The notes under the pieces were generated by a model. It was not told where the DNA came from. It was given only the letters and a program-made list of their open reading frames with translations, and did no database searches. Position numbers and translations under genes: made by a program. A DNA stretch of 64,000 nt, taken from positions 186,001 to 250,000 of the forward strand of contig NBIV01000034.1 in NCBI GenBank assembly GCA_003194525.1. The letters are read 5' to 3'. Of the stretch, positions 43,494 through 54,130 are shown piece by piece. Every line of letters starts with the position of its first letter. Within the stretch, counting starts at the first letter, position 1. This DNA comes from Gracilariopsis chorda. Lineage: Eukaryota > Rhodophyta > Florideophyceae > Gracilariales > Gracilariaceae.

Positions 43494-44336
43494 ATGAAGC
43501 TTTTGGTTAACGTCTTGTTCACAGCCGCCGCTGCTACCATAACCGGAGCGGTTGTTCATTGGAGAGGACAGCGCGATCGAAGAAACGTCGAAAAAGAGGC
43601 CAGAGAGGCGTTGGCTCTTGCCCACGACGAATCGCGAAGTCTCCGACAGGAAGCTCTGATCCGCAGTGCGGAGAAGGATGAAGAGCTGGTGGTAGCGGAG
43701 GAAACAGTGCGCTTCCTTGCGGACTTGTTGGGCACTTTGGAAAGCGATGTTGAAAGCGTCGTTGCGGAAACCAAGGAAGTGAGACGAAGGGCAGAAGAAG
43801 CTAGGGGCTGCTCTGAAGCTCAGACCGCTGATGCTGACGGTGTGAGTGGGATAAACGGGGGTGATGGGCAACCTCAGGCACCAAAGCACGCCAGAGGAAG
43901 AAAGGCTCAGGAAATGCCCCTGGGAGCGGAAGGAGGGCTGCATCTCGCGTCGGAAGAGCGGTCCTCGCCAACAAGCTACAGCGCGTCAGAAGGCAACCTC
44001 CGGAGGTACCCGACTGCAGCACCGAATGCAGAGAGGGAGGGGCCGCCCCGTGCTGCCATCTCGAGCGAAATGGGCCATGGTTTGGCGCTGGATGAAAGGA
44101 TCTCGCACTCTCGCCGCGCTCATGGACGAGGAGGACGCAGAGGAGGTGGGCGAGGGGGGCGCGGCGGGTACAGGCAAGCACGTGGTTCTGAGAGGGGCCA
44201 AGGATGGAGAGGCGGGCGGGGTGAAGGTGGACGCGGCGGACGTGGTCGTGGAGGACGTGGTCGTGGAGGACGTGGTCGTGAGGGACGTGGCTCGCGCATG
44301 TCTGAGCGTGGTGCTCACCGAGGGGGGCGTTGGTAG
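43494..44336 (+). CDS. RGG-rich protein with N-terminal anchor
   Basis: The 280-aa frame from ATG 43494 begins with a hydrophobic segment (LLVNVLFTAAAATITGAVV). A Glu/Arg/Ala-rich coiled coil of about 80 residues and a disordered region follow. The C-terminal 75 residues are almost pure Arg-Gly repeats (RGGRGRGGRGRGGRGREGRG). RGG tails usually bind RNA and carry arginine methylation. Joining such a tail to a membrane anchor or signal is unusual. In-frame ATGs further up (43359 and later) are possible but would place the hydrophobic stretch inside. The RGG tract is built from a short DNA repeat (GGACGTGGTCGTGGA), so its length may vary. Confidence 0.6.
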   Translation: MKLLVNVLFTAAAATITGAVVHWRGQRDRRNVEKEAREALALAHDESRSLRQEALIRSAEKDEELVVAEETVRFLADLLGTLESDVESVVAETKEVRRRAEEARGCSEAQTADADGVSGINGGDGQPQAPKHARGRKAQEMPLGAEGGLHLASEERSSPTSYSASEGNLRRYPTAAPNAEREGPPRAAISSEMGHGLALDERISHSRRAHGRGGRRGGGRGGRGGYRQARGSERGQGWRGGRGEGGRGGRGRGGRGRGGRGREGRGSRMSERGAHRGGRW

Positions 44337-45508
44337 ATGGTTCATAGGGGAGGCCACAGTAGTCCTTCGTGCATGTTCTCACGCGCTCACAAGAAACAAG
44401 AGTAAAAACATGCGTGAGAGGCAAGATCCGGGCGTCGAAGACATTGTGAAAGGCCTAAACAGCATACTCAAGCGTGCTGCAGCCATGTGGAGCTCGTTTG
44501 TCGCCACCCACACGAAAACGCGACAGCAGTACGGGGTCGAATTCAACTCAAACCCTCGCGTTCCTGTTTAGAGCATAAAGGAACATCGTATTATCCCACC
44601 TGCCATTGCTTGTCAACTCTGAATCGACGGGACGCCAGATAGATCCAAAGTTCGGGTCCACCACGGAAATTAGCATCCATTAATGGGAGACTTGCTCGTC
44701 GTGGCCGTACCGGGCATTCAGAATTCATGAGGCGGCCCAGATACAACACGAACAACAACTCAGAAACGGGAAAAAGTACAACAAGCATGTCTTCTGGCTT
44801 TAAAAGACCTTGTTGCCCCACTATCGGCGCTGACGGTGTGGTCTTCCTTCGCCTTCAACCGCGAGTATCGTGTCCAAAAGCGTCATCTCGCTCAATCAAC
44901 TGAACTTTTAGACTACGTTGAATTCACACCTACAACTGAGCTGTTCTTCCTCGTTGTGGTAGAAAGATTCGATATCTGTTCATTCTGACGGGAACGATCG
45001 AGGGGATACTGCGCTCTCCAAGGCAACAATAGTTAAGGCAACAATCGTTAAATAACACAGAACTCATAAGCCGCATCTTGCTAATGTTTCAGTGCTGTGG
45101 GATTTGATAAAACTGATACCCAAGCGTTGAGTTCGGTGTATAATAGAAGAAGCTTGCTGATTTAACCATTGGAGCTCGAAGGTTGCGCCTCTTTATATGG
45201 TTAATCATGATTCCATGGCTGTGTGACAATAAGTGATGTGCGGAGCTCTTTCTTCAAGTTCTCCCATCCATGTCATGGTTGTAAAATCCCAAAATGGTTC
45301 TGACATCAGATATGTCAGACATCGTCGGCGCGGAAAAATGGGAAGGCATGATATTATACGTCGCACGAGCCACTCCTCTGGCGACTGAGTTAAGAAACAT
45401 AACAGACCAGAACAGTGGCGTTGAAGATCCTTGTTAATAGAGCAACGGATGATAAACTGTGCAGAACGAAGAGGTAGTACAAATTCAAACGTCGAGCGGT
45501 GGCTGCTT
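44337..45508. other. Intergenic, no gene seen
   Basis: A second plus-strand frame overlapping the RGG repeat runs on to 44571, but most of it mirrors the repeat. Beyond that only short frames occur until the DPH5 stop codon. Confidence 0.45.
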
Positions 45509-46396
45509 TCAAGTAGCAGATTTGAAACAGTTGAGCACTTCGAGTTCATGAAAGTGCAAGTCCCTAGCCGGGATAATGAGGGAATGCAGAGGTGGCCCAA
45601 AATCGGTTTTCTTAAGCTCTGCCAGAGTCGCGTAGCGGATGATCTGATCCAACTGTCCAATTCTGGCAACACCAACCGCCATAGAATTTTCTTCAAGTTC
45701 ATTCGATCCAAGCAAAGCGTCAATCTCAAGCAGTTGTTCCACGGCTTGATTGATGGTCATATATCTGGGAGGTTCGTAGACTTTCTTACCGCGCGCTAAG
45801 CTTTCAAGTGAGGGTTCCTTGACCTTGATGTCCAGAAGACATAGTGTGTGCACACCTTGCTGTCTGTTTGCAACTAGCTTTGGATAGTAGCTTGTAGGAC
45901 GGTCTGTCTCCGTCCAAAAACAAATACTGATAGCCTGTCCGAAGCGGTAGAGCTGCAGACCGGTAACAGCAACAGCGTTCATAATACTGGCGTTGTGCAC
46001 TACACTTACAGGGATAGATCGTTCGCGGGCACGAAGCCAGAGGTCTGAATGGGTGGTGGCACCAAACGGATCGCCAACAACTAGAAAGGCGGCTCCACCG
46101 GGGCGGGCAGCGGCGTCGAGTATGATTTCGGCGCGCTCCTCGACAAACTCGCGATCGGCGATTGTGACTTGGCGGCCGTAGAGCTTCTGTAGGGACTCGA
46201 CGGGAACTGAGAGAATTGAGGTGTACGCCTCGAGAAACACATCGGAGGCGGACTTAACCAGGTTCAGGCCGCGAAGGGTGATGTCCAGTTCATCGCCGAG
46301 ACCGAGGCCGATAATATGGAGTCCGGGTAGAGACTCCGTACCGGTCTGTCGATCCATCGCCGCCGAATCGTGAGGTAAGATCGTGGCGGGGGCCAT
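45509..46396 (-). CDS. DPH5: Diphthine synthase
   Basis: DPH5 adds methyl groups from S-adenosylmethionine to elongation factor 2 during diphthamide formation. The 295-aa protein (yeast 300) carries the family start HIIGLGLGDELDITLRGLNL and then FLEAYTSIL, DREFVEE, FLVVGDPFGATTHSDL (SAM site), VVHNASIMNAV, LQLYRFGQAISICFW and VGVARIGQLDQII. From ATG 46396 there is a short 25-residue extension before the domain; the next Met (46354) is also possible. Intact, intronless and head-to-head with UPF3, 275 bp between start codons. Confidence 0.95.
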   Translation of the reverse strand: MAPATILPHDSAAMDRQTGTESLPGLHIIGLGLGDELDITLRGLNLVKSASDVFLEAYTSILSVPVESLQKLYGRQVTIADREFVEERAEIILDAAARPGGAAFLVVGDPFGATTHSDLWLRARERSIPVSVVHNASIMNAVAVTGLQLYRFGQAISICFWTETDRPTSYYPKLVANRQQGVHTLCLLDIKVKEPSLESLARGKKVYEPPRYMTINQAVEQLLEIDALLGSNELEENSMAVGVARIGQLDQIIRYATLAELKKTDFGPPLHSLIIPARDLHFHELEVLNCFKSAT

Positions 46397-46671
46397 GACG
46401 AAAGAGGTGAAGGAGAAGATACGAAAATACGCTGGACCCTGGCGTAGGGGTAGTGTACCGTTGTACGTCGAGGGGCGCAGGTATTAAAACAGAAAAACGT
46501 GAACGAAAAACAGGCACAGGTGCAGGGGCAACTGCGCGCGGCATCGAGTCGCAAGCGCCACACGAGACACAATTCAATGCCTCACACTTCGCCGTCCAAC
46601 AGCCTCCCTTCCCCGCCCGCGCAGCCGTCGCGAGCGCCAATGTAAGCGCCATCTCCGCGCTCTCCGCACCC
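46397..46671. promoter_or_regulatory. Divergent DPH5/UPF3 promoter
   Basis: 275 bp separate the two start codons, so both promoters must fit here. No clear motif is seen. The UPF3 frame is open through this stretch but is rich in Arg and Ala without an identifiable domain. Confidence 0.4.
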
Positions 46672-47946
46672 ATGGATCGAGCCTCCGCGCGGCGAGGCCG
46701 CGCTCCGGGCGGTCGTCCCAGACGTCGTCCGCCACGTCCATCACATCCGCAGCAAGCGTCACCTCGCTCGCACCCTCGTTCGAAGAACAGGCCGCGTAAA
46801 CGACCTCCGCCCCCTTCTGTCGCTATCAAAATTGTCGTCAGACGACTTCCTCCCACGCTTACCGCCGAGCAGTTTCGCACGCATGCCAACCCGAAAGGCG
46901 CTGATAAGGCGTTGTGGAACGCATACTACCCAGGAAAGGTTGAAGCTGTCGGGGCCGTTAAGCGCTCTGCACAGGTTGTCAGACATTCAGTGGCGTATTT
47001 AGCGTTCGAGAAACTTGAAGATGCGACCCATTTCTTTAACGAGTTTGACGGTTTCAAGTTTGTAGACCCCGGCAAGACCATTGACAGTTCCTTGCAGAGC
47101 GGAACGGACTATTTTGCTAGAGTTGAACGCGCTATGTTTCAAACTACACCCCTGCTGACTAGACGTCGTGCCCCGCCAGCGATTGAAGGCACCATTGAGA
47201 GCGATCCGGATTACCTCAACTTTCTAGCTGAAATGAAAGGCGATGCCGAGCGCGAACAAAGCGAGCTTGCCGCGAACCAAACTGCGGGTTCATCTGTCGT
47301 GTCGCGCCACACCACCACTGAGAAAGAAGACAGGGCGTCCAAGGGCCTCGTCCTTACCCCTCTCATAGAAGACGTTCGCGCGCGACGCAAGGAGCGTGAT
47401 GAAAGAAAGAAAGCGAAATCAACTGTGCGCGGCTCACGAGGAAAAGGTCGTGGCAGCACTGCACCACCTCCTGCAGCCATATCAGCTGTGCCGAAGGTCG
47501 TGGAGTCGGTCGAAAACGTCAAGCTCGGAGCGAAACGAAAGAAGCGTCGAGCAGGCGATAATAAGAATGCCTCTAAACGCGATGACGCTGTTCAAGAACG
47601 AAAGGGCTCCAAGTCTGGAGCGAACGAGCGCCGAAATGGTCAGATACGCCAAACTGGACCTAACGCTGGCAATTCGACCTCCGCCAATGCGAATAAAGCG
47701 CCCCCTTCTTCCCCTTTTGCCAACAATAATGCAGCTATGAACGGCGGGTCGGGCTCGAAGGGCGGCTCTACGAGAGGCGGTTCTGGAGGCCGATCACGAT
47801 ACTCCCGTGGACAGAAGGGCCGCGGTCGATATGCGCAGAACGGAAATGGTACTATTGGCGGAAAGCATGAAGCAGGAAGTTCAGATTCTGTGCATGGACC
47901 GGTGCGAGTGTTGAAGAAAGAAGCGAGCGTGACGCACAAGACGTAA
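46672..47946 (+). CDS. UPF3: UPF3-like nonsense-mediated decay factor
   Basis: UPF3 links the exon-junction complex to UPF2 and UPF1 during nonsense-mediated mRNA decay. The 424-aa protein from ATG 46672 has the Smg4/UPF3 RNP-type domain at about residues 50-165: IKIVVRRLPPTLTAEQF, SVAYLAFEKLEDATHFFNEF, DGFKFVDPGKT, VERAMFQ, and then ESDPDYLNFLAEM. The rest is disordered and basic (Lys/Arg, then Gly/Ser/Asn-rich with RG repeats), as in other UPF3s, ending VRVLKKEASVTHKT. The frame is open upstream to 46453, but the ATG gives the expected length. Intact and intronless. Confidence 0.9.
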   Translation: MDRASARRGRAPGGRPRRRPPRPSHPQQASPRSHPRSKNRPRKRPPPPSVAIKIVVRRLPPTLTAEQFRTHANPKGADKALWNAYYPGKVEAVGAVKRSAQVVRHSVAYLAFEKLEDATHFFNEFDGFKFVDPGKTIDSSLQSGTDYFARVERAMFQTTPLLTRRRAPPAIEGTIESDPDYLNFLAEMKGDAEREQSELAANQTAGSSVVSRHTTTEKEDRASKGLVLTPLIEDVRARRKERDERKKAKSTVRGSRGKGRGSTAPPPAAISAVPKVVESVENVKLGAKRKKRRAGDNKNASKRDDAVQERKGSKSGANERRNGQIRQTGPNAGNSTSANANKAPPSSPFANNNAAMNGGSGSKGGSTRGGSGGRSRYSRGQKGRGRYAQNGNGTIGGKHEAGSSDSVHGPVRVLKKEASVTHKT

Positions 47947-49184
47947 CATGATGTGAGTTTGCACGGTGCGATTTGCGTGCCGTGCAAGAGGCCATGGCGA
48001 TGATACTGCTTGATATGCTGTTTTCAGCGATACACTGGACTGTTGTTCGTGTGTTGTTGCGTGTGTGTGTGTGTGTGTGTGTGTGTTTCTCTCGCAGTGC
48101 TGCATATGAAAGCGCTACACAGCGACTGCGTTGGCGAGAGCTTGTTGATGGTGTGATACGATACATGACTCGAACTGGTGAAGGTTGTGGATTCGATGAT
48201 ATGCGGTTATTGACTTTGATATGTCTCACATGGAGCACACCGCGCGCATTGTTTGTAGGACGCCGTTTGTTTTTCTTTGCTGTTTGAATGTAACATGAGG
48301 GAATATTCAATTGCGAACGTGATACACTACGTATTGGAGAGAGATATATCGGAGCCGTATATACGTGAAGTAACCAAAGTTGTTTACTGTGCGCGAAGAA
48401 TTTAGAACGCGGAACAAAGCGATGGTTGCTTTCCTTTTCAAGAGAAGCTGTTATCGAACCGAGAGTGTGGTCGATTTAGAAGGAGGAAGAACTCTCTCTT
48501 TTCCTCTCCAAGATGCCAGAAATGGGAAGTTGAAGGAGAGCTGTTACGGTTGAAAGAGGCTGTTTGCACAACGCTTCAAAGAGAGATTACTGAAGTGGGC
48601 ACGTCGTTGCGTTTCGCTCCTTTCTTTTTTTAACATTCACCAAGGTTGCTTAGCTTTTATTAGCCGTGTTGTTGTCGGCGTTGTTTCTTTTCTTGATAGA
48701 ACTTGAGAGCTGATGTAACAGAAGGTTGGAAACTTGGATATAACGTTTGATGAACTTGTTGGTCTCGCGCAATATGCTGTATTGTCCTATACATTTTGCT
48801 TGTGAGTGCGTGTGTGGGTGCCGTAGAAGCGAGTTGTTCGTTACTTAGCTGTGCAGGGGCGCATAGAAACGGCTGCTAGCTAGCGTGAACGTGAAACGAG
48901 AATGCTATTGCTCGGGTATTGCGCCTCGGCATTCGTGCAGCTGATTTATCTACTGATCGTGCCATCCCACCAAAGCGCAAGCAAAACAGACAAAAGCACA
49001 AAGGAGGAACGAGTCGCGTTCATCTACTCAAAAAAAAAAAGACTATTACACCCACAAAAGAATCCGTGCAAAAAAAAAAGAGAAACTGAGAAGCAATCCA
49101 ACCCACCAAAAGAAAATCAAAAAACACACCAACAACAAAAAAAAAAACGACTTCAAAAAAAAAAAAGGACAACGCAGCTTGAGC
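47947..49184. other. Intergenic with GT microsatellite and A-rich runs
   Basis: No gene is seen. A (GT)13 run lies at 48061-48086. From 49029 to about 49167 the plus strand has several runs of 7-12 A; on the sigma-factor strand these are T runs just 3' of its stop codon and could act in transcript ending. A 101-codon frame over these runs is a composition artefact. Confidence 0.6.
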
Positions 49185-50369
49185 TCATTGCTGTTTCCAA
49201 TCCGTGAGGCATCGATGAAAGTTTGGATGCCTCAGCTTCCTCATAGCTCTAGCCTCAATTTGTCGAATGCGACTAGCCGGCACACTATACATTCTTCCAA
49301 TTTCATCAAAGTTCTTAGTATGACCATCATCAAATCCATAACGCATTCTCAACACCTCTCTCTCCCTCGGTGAAAGCATCAGCAAAACGTTTTCAACATC
49401 CTCTCGAAGCAAGCCCTTGGACACTTCCTCCTCCGGTGACGTGCCTGCTGCAGGAAGACATTCACCCAGTGATACCATTTTAGAACTGGTCGACGCCGGA
49501 AACATGGGACAATCAAGAGAGAGCGTATCGGTTTGTTCCGCTTTGTGCAGAATGAATGAAAGCCTCTCTGCTTTCATTCCCATCATGTCTGCCAGTTCGT
49601 GTACTGCCGGGGTGCGATTATGGTCCCTTTCAAACTGAGAAGAAAGACGTCTGGCCTTTTTCGCAGCATCTGCCACATGAGTGGGCAGTCGAATCGATCG
49701 ACTCGAATCAGCAACAGCACGTTGAACAGCCTGACGAATCCACCATGAAGCGTAAGTAGTGAACTTAAAACCCTTATGGGCATCAAACTTCTCCGCAGCA
49801 CGAATCAAGCCCAGGCTGCCTTCCTGAATAAGATCGGACAAAGTCACTCCACTTCCCTGATACTTCTTCGCTATGGACACAACCAAACGCAAATTGGCCG
49901 CCACCAAGCGGTCCTTATGCACACGCGCGTGGCGCAGCGCAGAGGCGAACACGTTAGGTTGCATGCCCAACGCGGCAGCCCAGTCGGAAAGCGAGACGGA
50001 AGCAGGCGGAATTGGCTTTGCATGTCGTCTGTAACGCGAGGTTAATAGGCGACGTTTTTGAGTTCTTTGCGCCGCTTCGGCACGAAGGCGGTCTCTTACT
50101 CGCTCCCATCTGCACAATTCTGCGATGTATCGCGCGCAGGTGCGCACCTCTGCGTCGGACAGGAGCGAAATGGCGCCTATGTCGCGGAGATAGGAAATGA
50201 GAGCTGTGTCGCTTGTCGCAGGACGCGAGGGCATTCGGGCTGGCGGTTTTGCGGGAGCTGCTACGACCATTCTCGGGGCTCGTTCGCGACGCGGCGTGAT
50301 TGGGGGCGGATGCGGTGCTGGCGCGGTGGCAGGCAGGGTGGCAGCGGGTGAGAAGGCGAACGGGGTCAT
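49185..50369 (-). CDS. Plastid RNA polymerase sigma-70 factor
   Basis: Nuclear-encoded sigma factors direct the plastid bacterial-type RNA polymerase to promoters. The 394-aa protein from ATG 50369 has an Ala/Pro/Arg-rich transit peptide of about 65 residues, then region 1.2 ([20 protein letters not shown]), region 2 ([59 protein letters not shown]), region 3 ([12 protein letters not shown]) and region 4 ([37 protein letters not shown]). All regions of a group 1/2 sigma are present and undamaged. The frame is open to 50969 but without a sensible start. Which promoters it reads cannot be told from sequence. Confidence 0.95.
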   Translation of the reverse strand: MTPFAFSPAATLPATAPAPHPPPITPRRERAPRMVVAAPAKPPARMPSRPATSDTALISYLRDIGAISLLSDAEVRTCARYIAELCRWERVRDRLRAEAAQRTQKRRLLTSRYRRHAKPIPPASVSLSDWAAALGMQPNVFASALRHARVHKDRLVAANLRLVVSIAKKYQGSGVTLSDLIQEGSLGLIRAAEKFDAHKGFKFTTYASWWIRQAVQRAVADSSRSIRLPTHVADAAKKARRLSSQFERDHNRTPAVHELADMMGMKAERLSFILHKAEQTDTLSLDCPMFPASTSSKMVSLGECLPAAGTSPEEEVSKGLLREDVENVLLMLSPREREVLRMRYGFDDGHTKNFDEIGRMYSVPASRIRQIEARAMRKLRHPNFHRCLTDWKQQ

Positions 50370-50831
50370 CGTTTGCGGCCGGGGGCGGGGGAGAGATGGG
50401 GACGAAGGGGGTGGTGGACTGGGAGTTGGGGAGGATGGGCGAGGTGATTGCGTGGATGAGGGACGTCGGGCGGTTGGGGGGCGGGTGAGGGATTTTGTTG
50501 GTTCTTTTATGTCGCGAGGGTACTGTCCGAGGGTTGTGAGGGGCGCGTTTGGGGCGATTCTTGCGCAGATTCGCCGTGGTGGAGATATGTGCTGTGCGCC
50601 GCAGATCGCTCTCCACCGCACCCCGGCCGCCCTGAAATATGTACTTGTGCACGCGCCGTGTTGTCTGGCTGCGGTATTCCGTAGCGTGGACGCGTGGACG
50701 CGTGGGCGCGTGGGCGCGTGGGCGCGTGGGCGCGTGGGCGCGTGGACGCGTGGCAGGCGCTGCGGCCAGACTCGTTCAAGGTGGCGGCGCTGCGGGGCGG
50801 CGGTTGCGGTTGACACCGCGTGCGCGTCGCG
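50370..50831. promoter_or_regulatory. Divergent sigma factor/TTI1 promoter with minisatellite
   Basis: The 462 bp between the two head-to-head start codons are very GC-rich. At 50684-50753 lies a tandem array of about nine 8-bp units, GCGTGGGC or GCGTGGAC. Regular arrays like this can bind factors or vary in copy number, but no function is shown here. Confidence 0.5.
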
Positions 50832-53800
50832 ATGGAGCGCGTAGTGGAGGCGGCGCGGCTGGCCACTTTGCTGCGCGACTTGCGTTCCAGATGGCCGCGT
50901 TTGCGGTTCGCTTCGCAGCGAATTGAGGCGCTGCACGCGCTTCCCTCCGTGCCGCAAGGAGTGCCGCATGCGATTCGTCGCGCACTCCTCGCCGACCTCA
51001 CCATCACCGTCAGTGAGTTACTCTCCCTCCCGCACCACCAGCCGCAGCAGCCGCGTCAAGATTCCGCCAAGCCGTTGTCCACCGCGCCTACCTTCTCGGA
51101 GCATGTCATCAAGGCGCTTTGCGATGTGCTCACCGACGCAATTCCACCCGCCGCGCCATCGTTTCACACCTCTGCCACGCGCGAACTCAACCTCGCCATT
51201 GCGCATTTGTTCCACCTCTTTCTCTCCTTGCTGCACTGCGAACGCGCCCTGTTTGTGCGCATTGCGTTGCTCGATGCTTTATTAGCGCTGGCTCGCCTTT
51301 GTTCCCCGTCGTTGCTGGCCGCTTTTCTTCCAGGGGTAGCGTCCTCACTATGCGCCTTCCTGCGAAACGCCGCATCTTCTCATTCCTCATTAACGCCGCG
51401 CGCACTGCAGCTGTTATCTGTGTTTCTGCCCGTGCTCAACGTTCATCATTCGTCCCCCGTCGTTGCGTCACCGTCCTCACAAACCTCCTTTTCAGATGCG
51501 CTACGTCGACGACGCGCTCCCACGGAAGCGCCTTGTCGCACCCACCAACCATCCGATCTGCCCGATGCGTCGCGCTCCTTACTCGTCACGCGCGATTCCG
51601 CCTGGTTGGACGCTACTGTTCCCGCGCTCACTGCCCAGCTGTTGCGCATCGTGCATACGCCCGCTGGACCCTTGTCGCATTCGTCGCCTGCATGTCGGGT
51701 AGCCTTTGCAATCTTTGCTCGCGATTGTCTCTACATACCCCCGCTCTTCGAAGTTGTACGCCTACGTAATGCCCTTATCCTATCCCTGCTCATGCTCAGA
51801 GCGGATCGATTTGACGACGTTTCTTCCCAAACCAATAGCATTGTTTCTCAACTTGTGCCTACTCGTGAGCTGCTCAACGTCTTTCTGCACGCCTTTCGGG
51901 CGCTTGCAAACAACTCTCATCCTGCGCGAGTGTGTCCTGAGGACGACGTTGTGCAACGCTTTGTATCGTTTGATGAACAGCGTTTGCAGAAGTGTTTACA
52001 CGCTGTCTTTGTTCTGTTATTTCCGCCCAACGCTTCACAGCCATTACTTGAACAACGTCGCTTAGCTTCATTTATCACCTCTTTAGGTCCGAATACCTTT
52101 GCAAACATGCTGTGCAGTTTGTTTCGTCGTTTGTACGTATACCCTGCTATACCGCCTGATCCACATCATGTACGACAGAGCTGCTGTAACGTTGCATGCG
52201 AAGCTGCCTTTCGGGCGGGTCAGACGTCCTGCATGTACACTCTCATGCCGCAGTTGCTTGTTCTGGCAGAGGAGGCTGTGAAGTTTGAAGATAAGGCTCA
52301 TTGCGCGCTCTTGTTGTGCGCTCTCATGCGCGGAGCTCTTGTTTCAGCCCGTGATCCGGACGTGCTGCGACTTGTCGGCGAGCTTTTCGAACTGCTCAAT
52401 CACTTTTTGGTACCCGCGTTTGATTACTCTGACGCGCAGTCGGAGCATGCGTCGGACGCGGTTATCGCACTTAAGGTATGTTTGCTGAGCTCGTTTTGTG
52501 ACGTTTTGGAGCAATGTGCGCACTTTTGTCAACAAAGTAAACGACCTTTGCCTACCTCGCTTGTGCTTGTATGCTTGATCAGTTTGCTTTGCGATGTTGC
52601 GCATGGAGAACTCATTGTACGTCCGTTTGCTGCCACTGCACTTGAACTTGTTGCTCGTGTGGTGGGATGTTCCTCGGTTCGAAACTTGCTTCATCGTCAT
52701 CTTAACTTTGTTGTATCGCGCGTTCTGGCGCGTTTGGACGAGCGCTGGGCTACGGATGTGCTTGCTTTCATTGTTGAGAAACCGGACGAGGTTAATCGCA
52801 TTGCTACCGGAATGGTACAACGCTCGCTTACGAGGCTTTGTGATAGCTTGGCTGGCGTTACGGATCAGAGGGCTTTGCAGGTTTTACCGGCCGTTCATGC
52901 TGTTTTGTCTACGGCTTTGACGCAGATGGGTGGGAAGAATCAGTTTGAGGAACGACGCCGTGCCGCCCTTGACTCTGTGGAGACGAACCGCTCTCTGTCG
53001 GAAACGGATCGCGTGGAGTTGAGACGAACTTTGTTTCAGTATTGTAGGGAAGAGGTTGTGAATTATGCTGAACTCACGACTGTATCGTCTGAACAAGCTG
53101 GTGAGTATGATGACGTTTCCAAAGATGATGGAGAGAATCAAAACGCCTTTGAAAGACTCGCGCAAGATACTCTAACTGCGATGCGTGATTTGCTGGTCGG
53201 GCGCTCGTGGAAGCTCCGCACGGAGGCGCTGTCTTGTGCTACGTTAGCTGTAAAGTTGCTTGGGCACAGACGTAAGCTTTTGCTTCCGCATGCTGCAAAG
53301 CTACTCCCCTGCTTCCAGATCAGTTTATGCTGCTGGACGATGCAGAACTCACTGCTGGGGATCGTATGCTGAAAGCGTTCAAGAAGAAGAAACTGCGAGG
53401 AAGAATGGATGCGCAACGAGTGGAAGATCTCGTCGAAGGCCTTAACAAGAAGTCTCGCGAATTACCTATTGTGAGTAATGCATGCGAGCTGCTCGCTGCT
53501 CTTGCGCACTGCGCGGGTTCTTTCATACAAGATCGTTTCATACGCCTTATCTACCCGAAGTTGATACCGCTGTTGAGACTGGCGCAGTTCTACCCGACAT
53601 TGTTGGCATCTACTGTCACAGATGTATCTAATTCGCTTGTTACGCCACCCAGCTATGGCGCTATGACAGCGTCAGATGCTTGCTTGGAGATGCTTGCCTC
53701 TATTTCGTTAGCTACACCAAGTGTGGTTTCGACGTACGCCTTGTCACTCATCAAGTACCTTGTCGTGTTTTTTGATCAGAGAAATGACCCGTTGCGCTCA

Positions 53801-54028
53801 CCGCACAGGAAGATCGTGCATGTGAATCGGTCTATGGTGAGGTATGAAAGTGAACGATGGATTCGACGAGAGCAATGGGCAGATGTGATTGTCAGACAAT
53901 TGAAAAAGATTAACCCCGAGGACGTGCTTGTAGGATTACTAAGTTATGATCATACGGCTCCTACAGTGATCAAACCCAGGAGCGCTGGTTTGCATCCCAT
54001 CAATGTTAGCGCATTACGACCTCAATAA
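50832..54028 (+). CDS. TTI1: TTI1-like HEAT-repeat protein, one frameshift
   Basis: TTI1 acts in the TELO2-TTI1-TTI2 complex, which stabilises PIKK kinases such as mTOR, ATM and SMG1. The product is almost entirely helical HEAT repeats. Near the end it has [50 protein letters not shown] and [13 protein letters not shown], matching the C-terminal LP...WP...GDF..R...P pattern of the family. The frame from ATG 50832 shifts at about 53310: a run of four C, where five would join the 5' part (ends 53372) to the 3' part (open to 54028). About 1,065 aa if joined, as in animals. Either a sequence error, a new pseudogene, or recoding. Confidence 0.65.
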
Positions 54029-54130
54029 ACAAAACTAAGCTGATGATAGTTGCTTCTATCTGCTGTCGGTGGTGAGAATGTTGTGCACAGGAAGGAAACG
54101 CCAGTGGTCTTAAATATCGGCCATGTCCGA

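Noticed and set aside
43861..44571. Second 236-codon plus frame through the RGG region
   Set aside because: It mirrors the repeat in another frame; the RGG frame has a proper start and a typical tail. The last 60 codons are not explained.
49029..49207. 101-codon Lys-rich ORF over A runs
   Set aside because: Low-complexity A runs give Lys codons; no protein-like pattern.
50370..50969. N-terminal extension of the sigma-factor frame to 594 codons
   Set aside because: Begins at a weak codon, overlaps the TTI1 start and includes the translated minisatellite.
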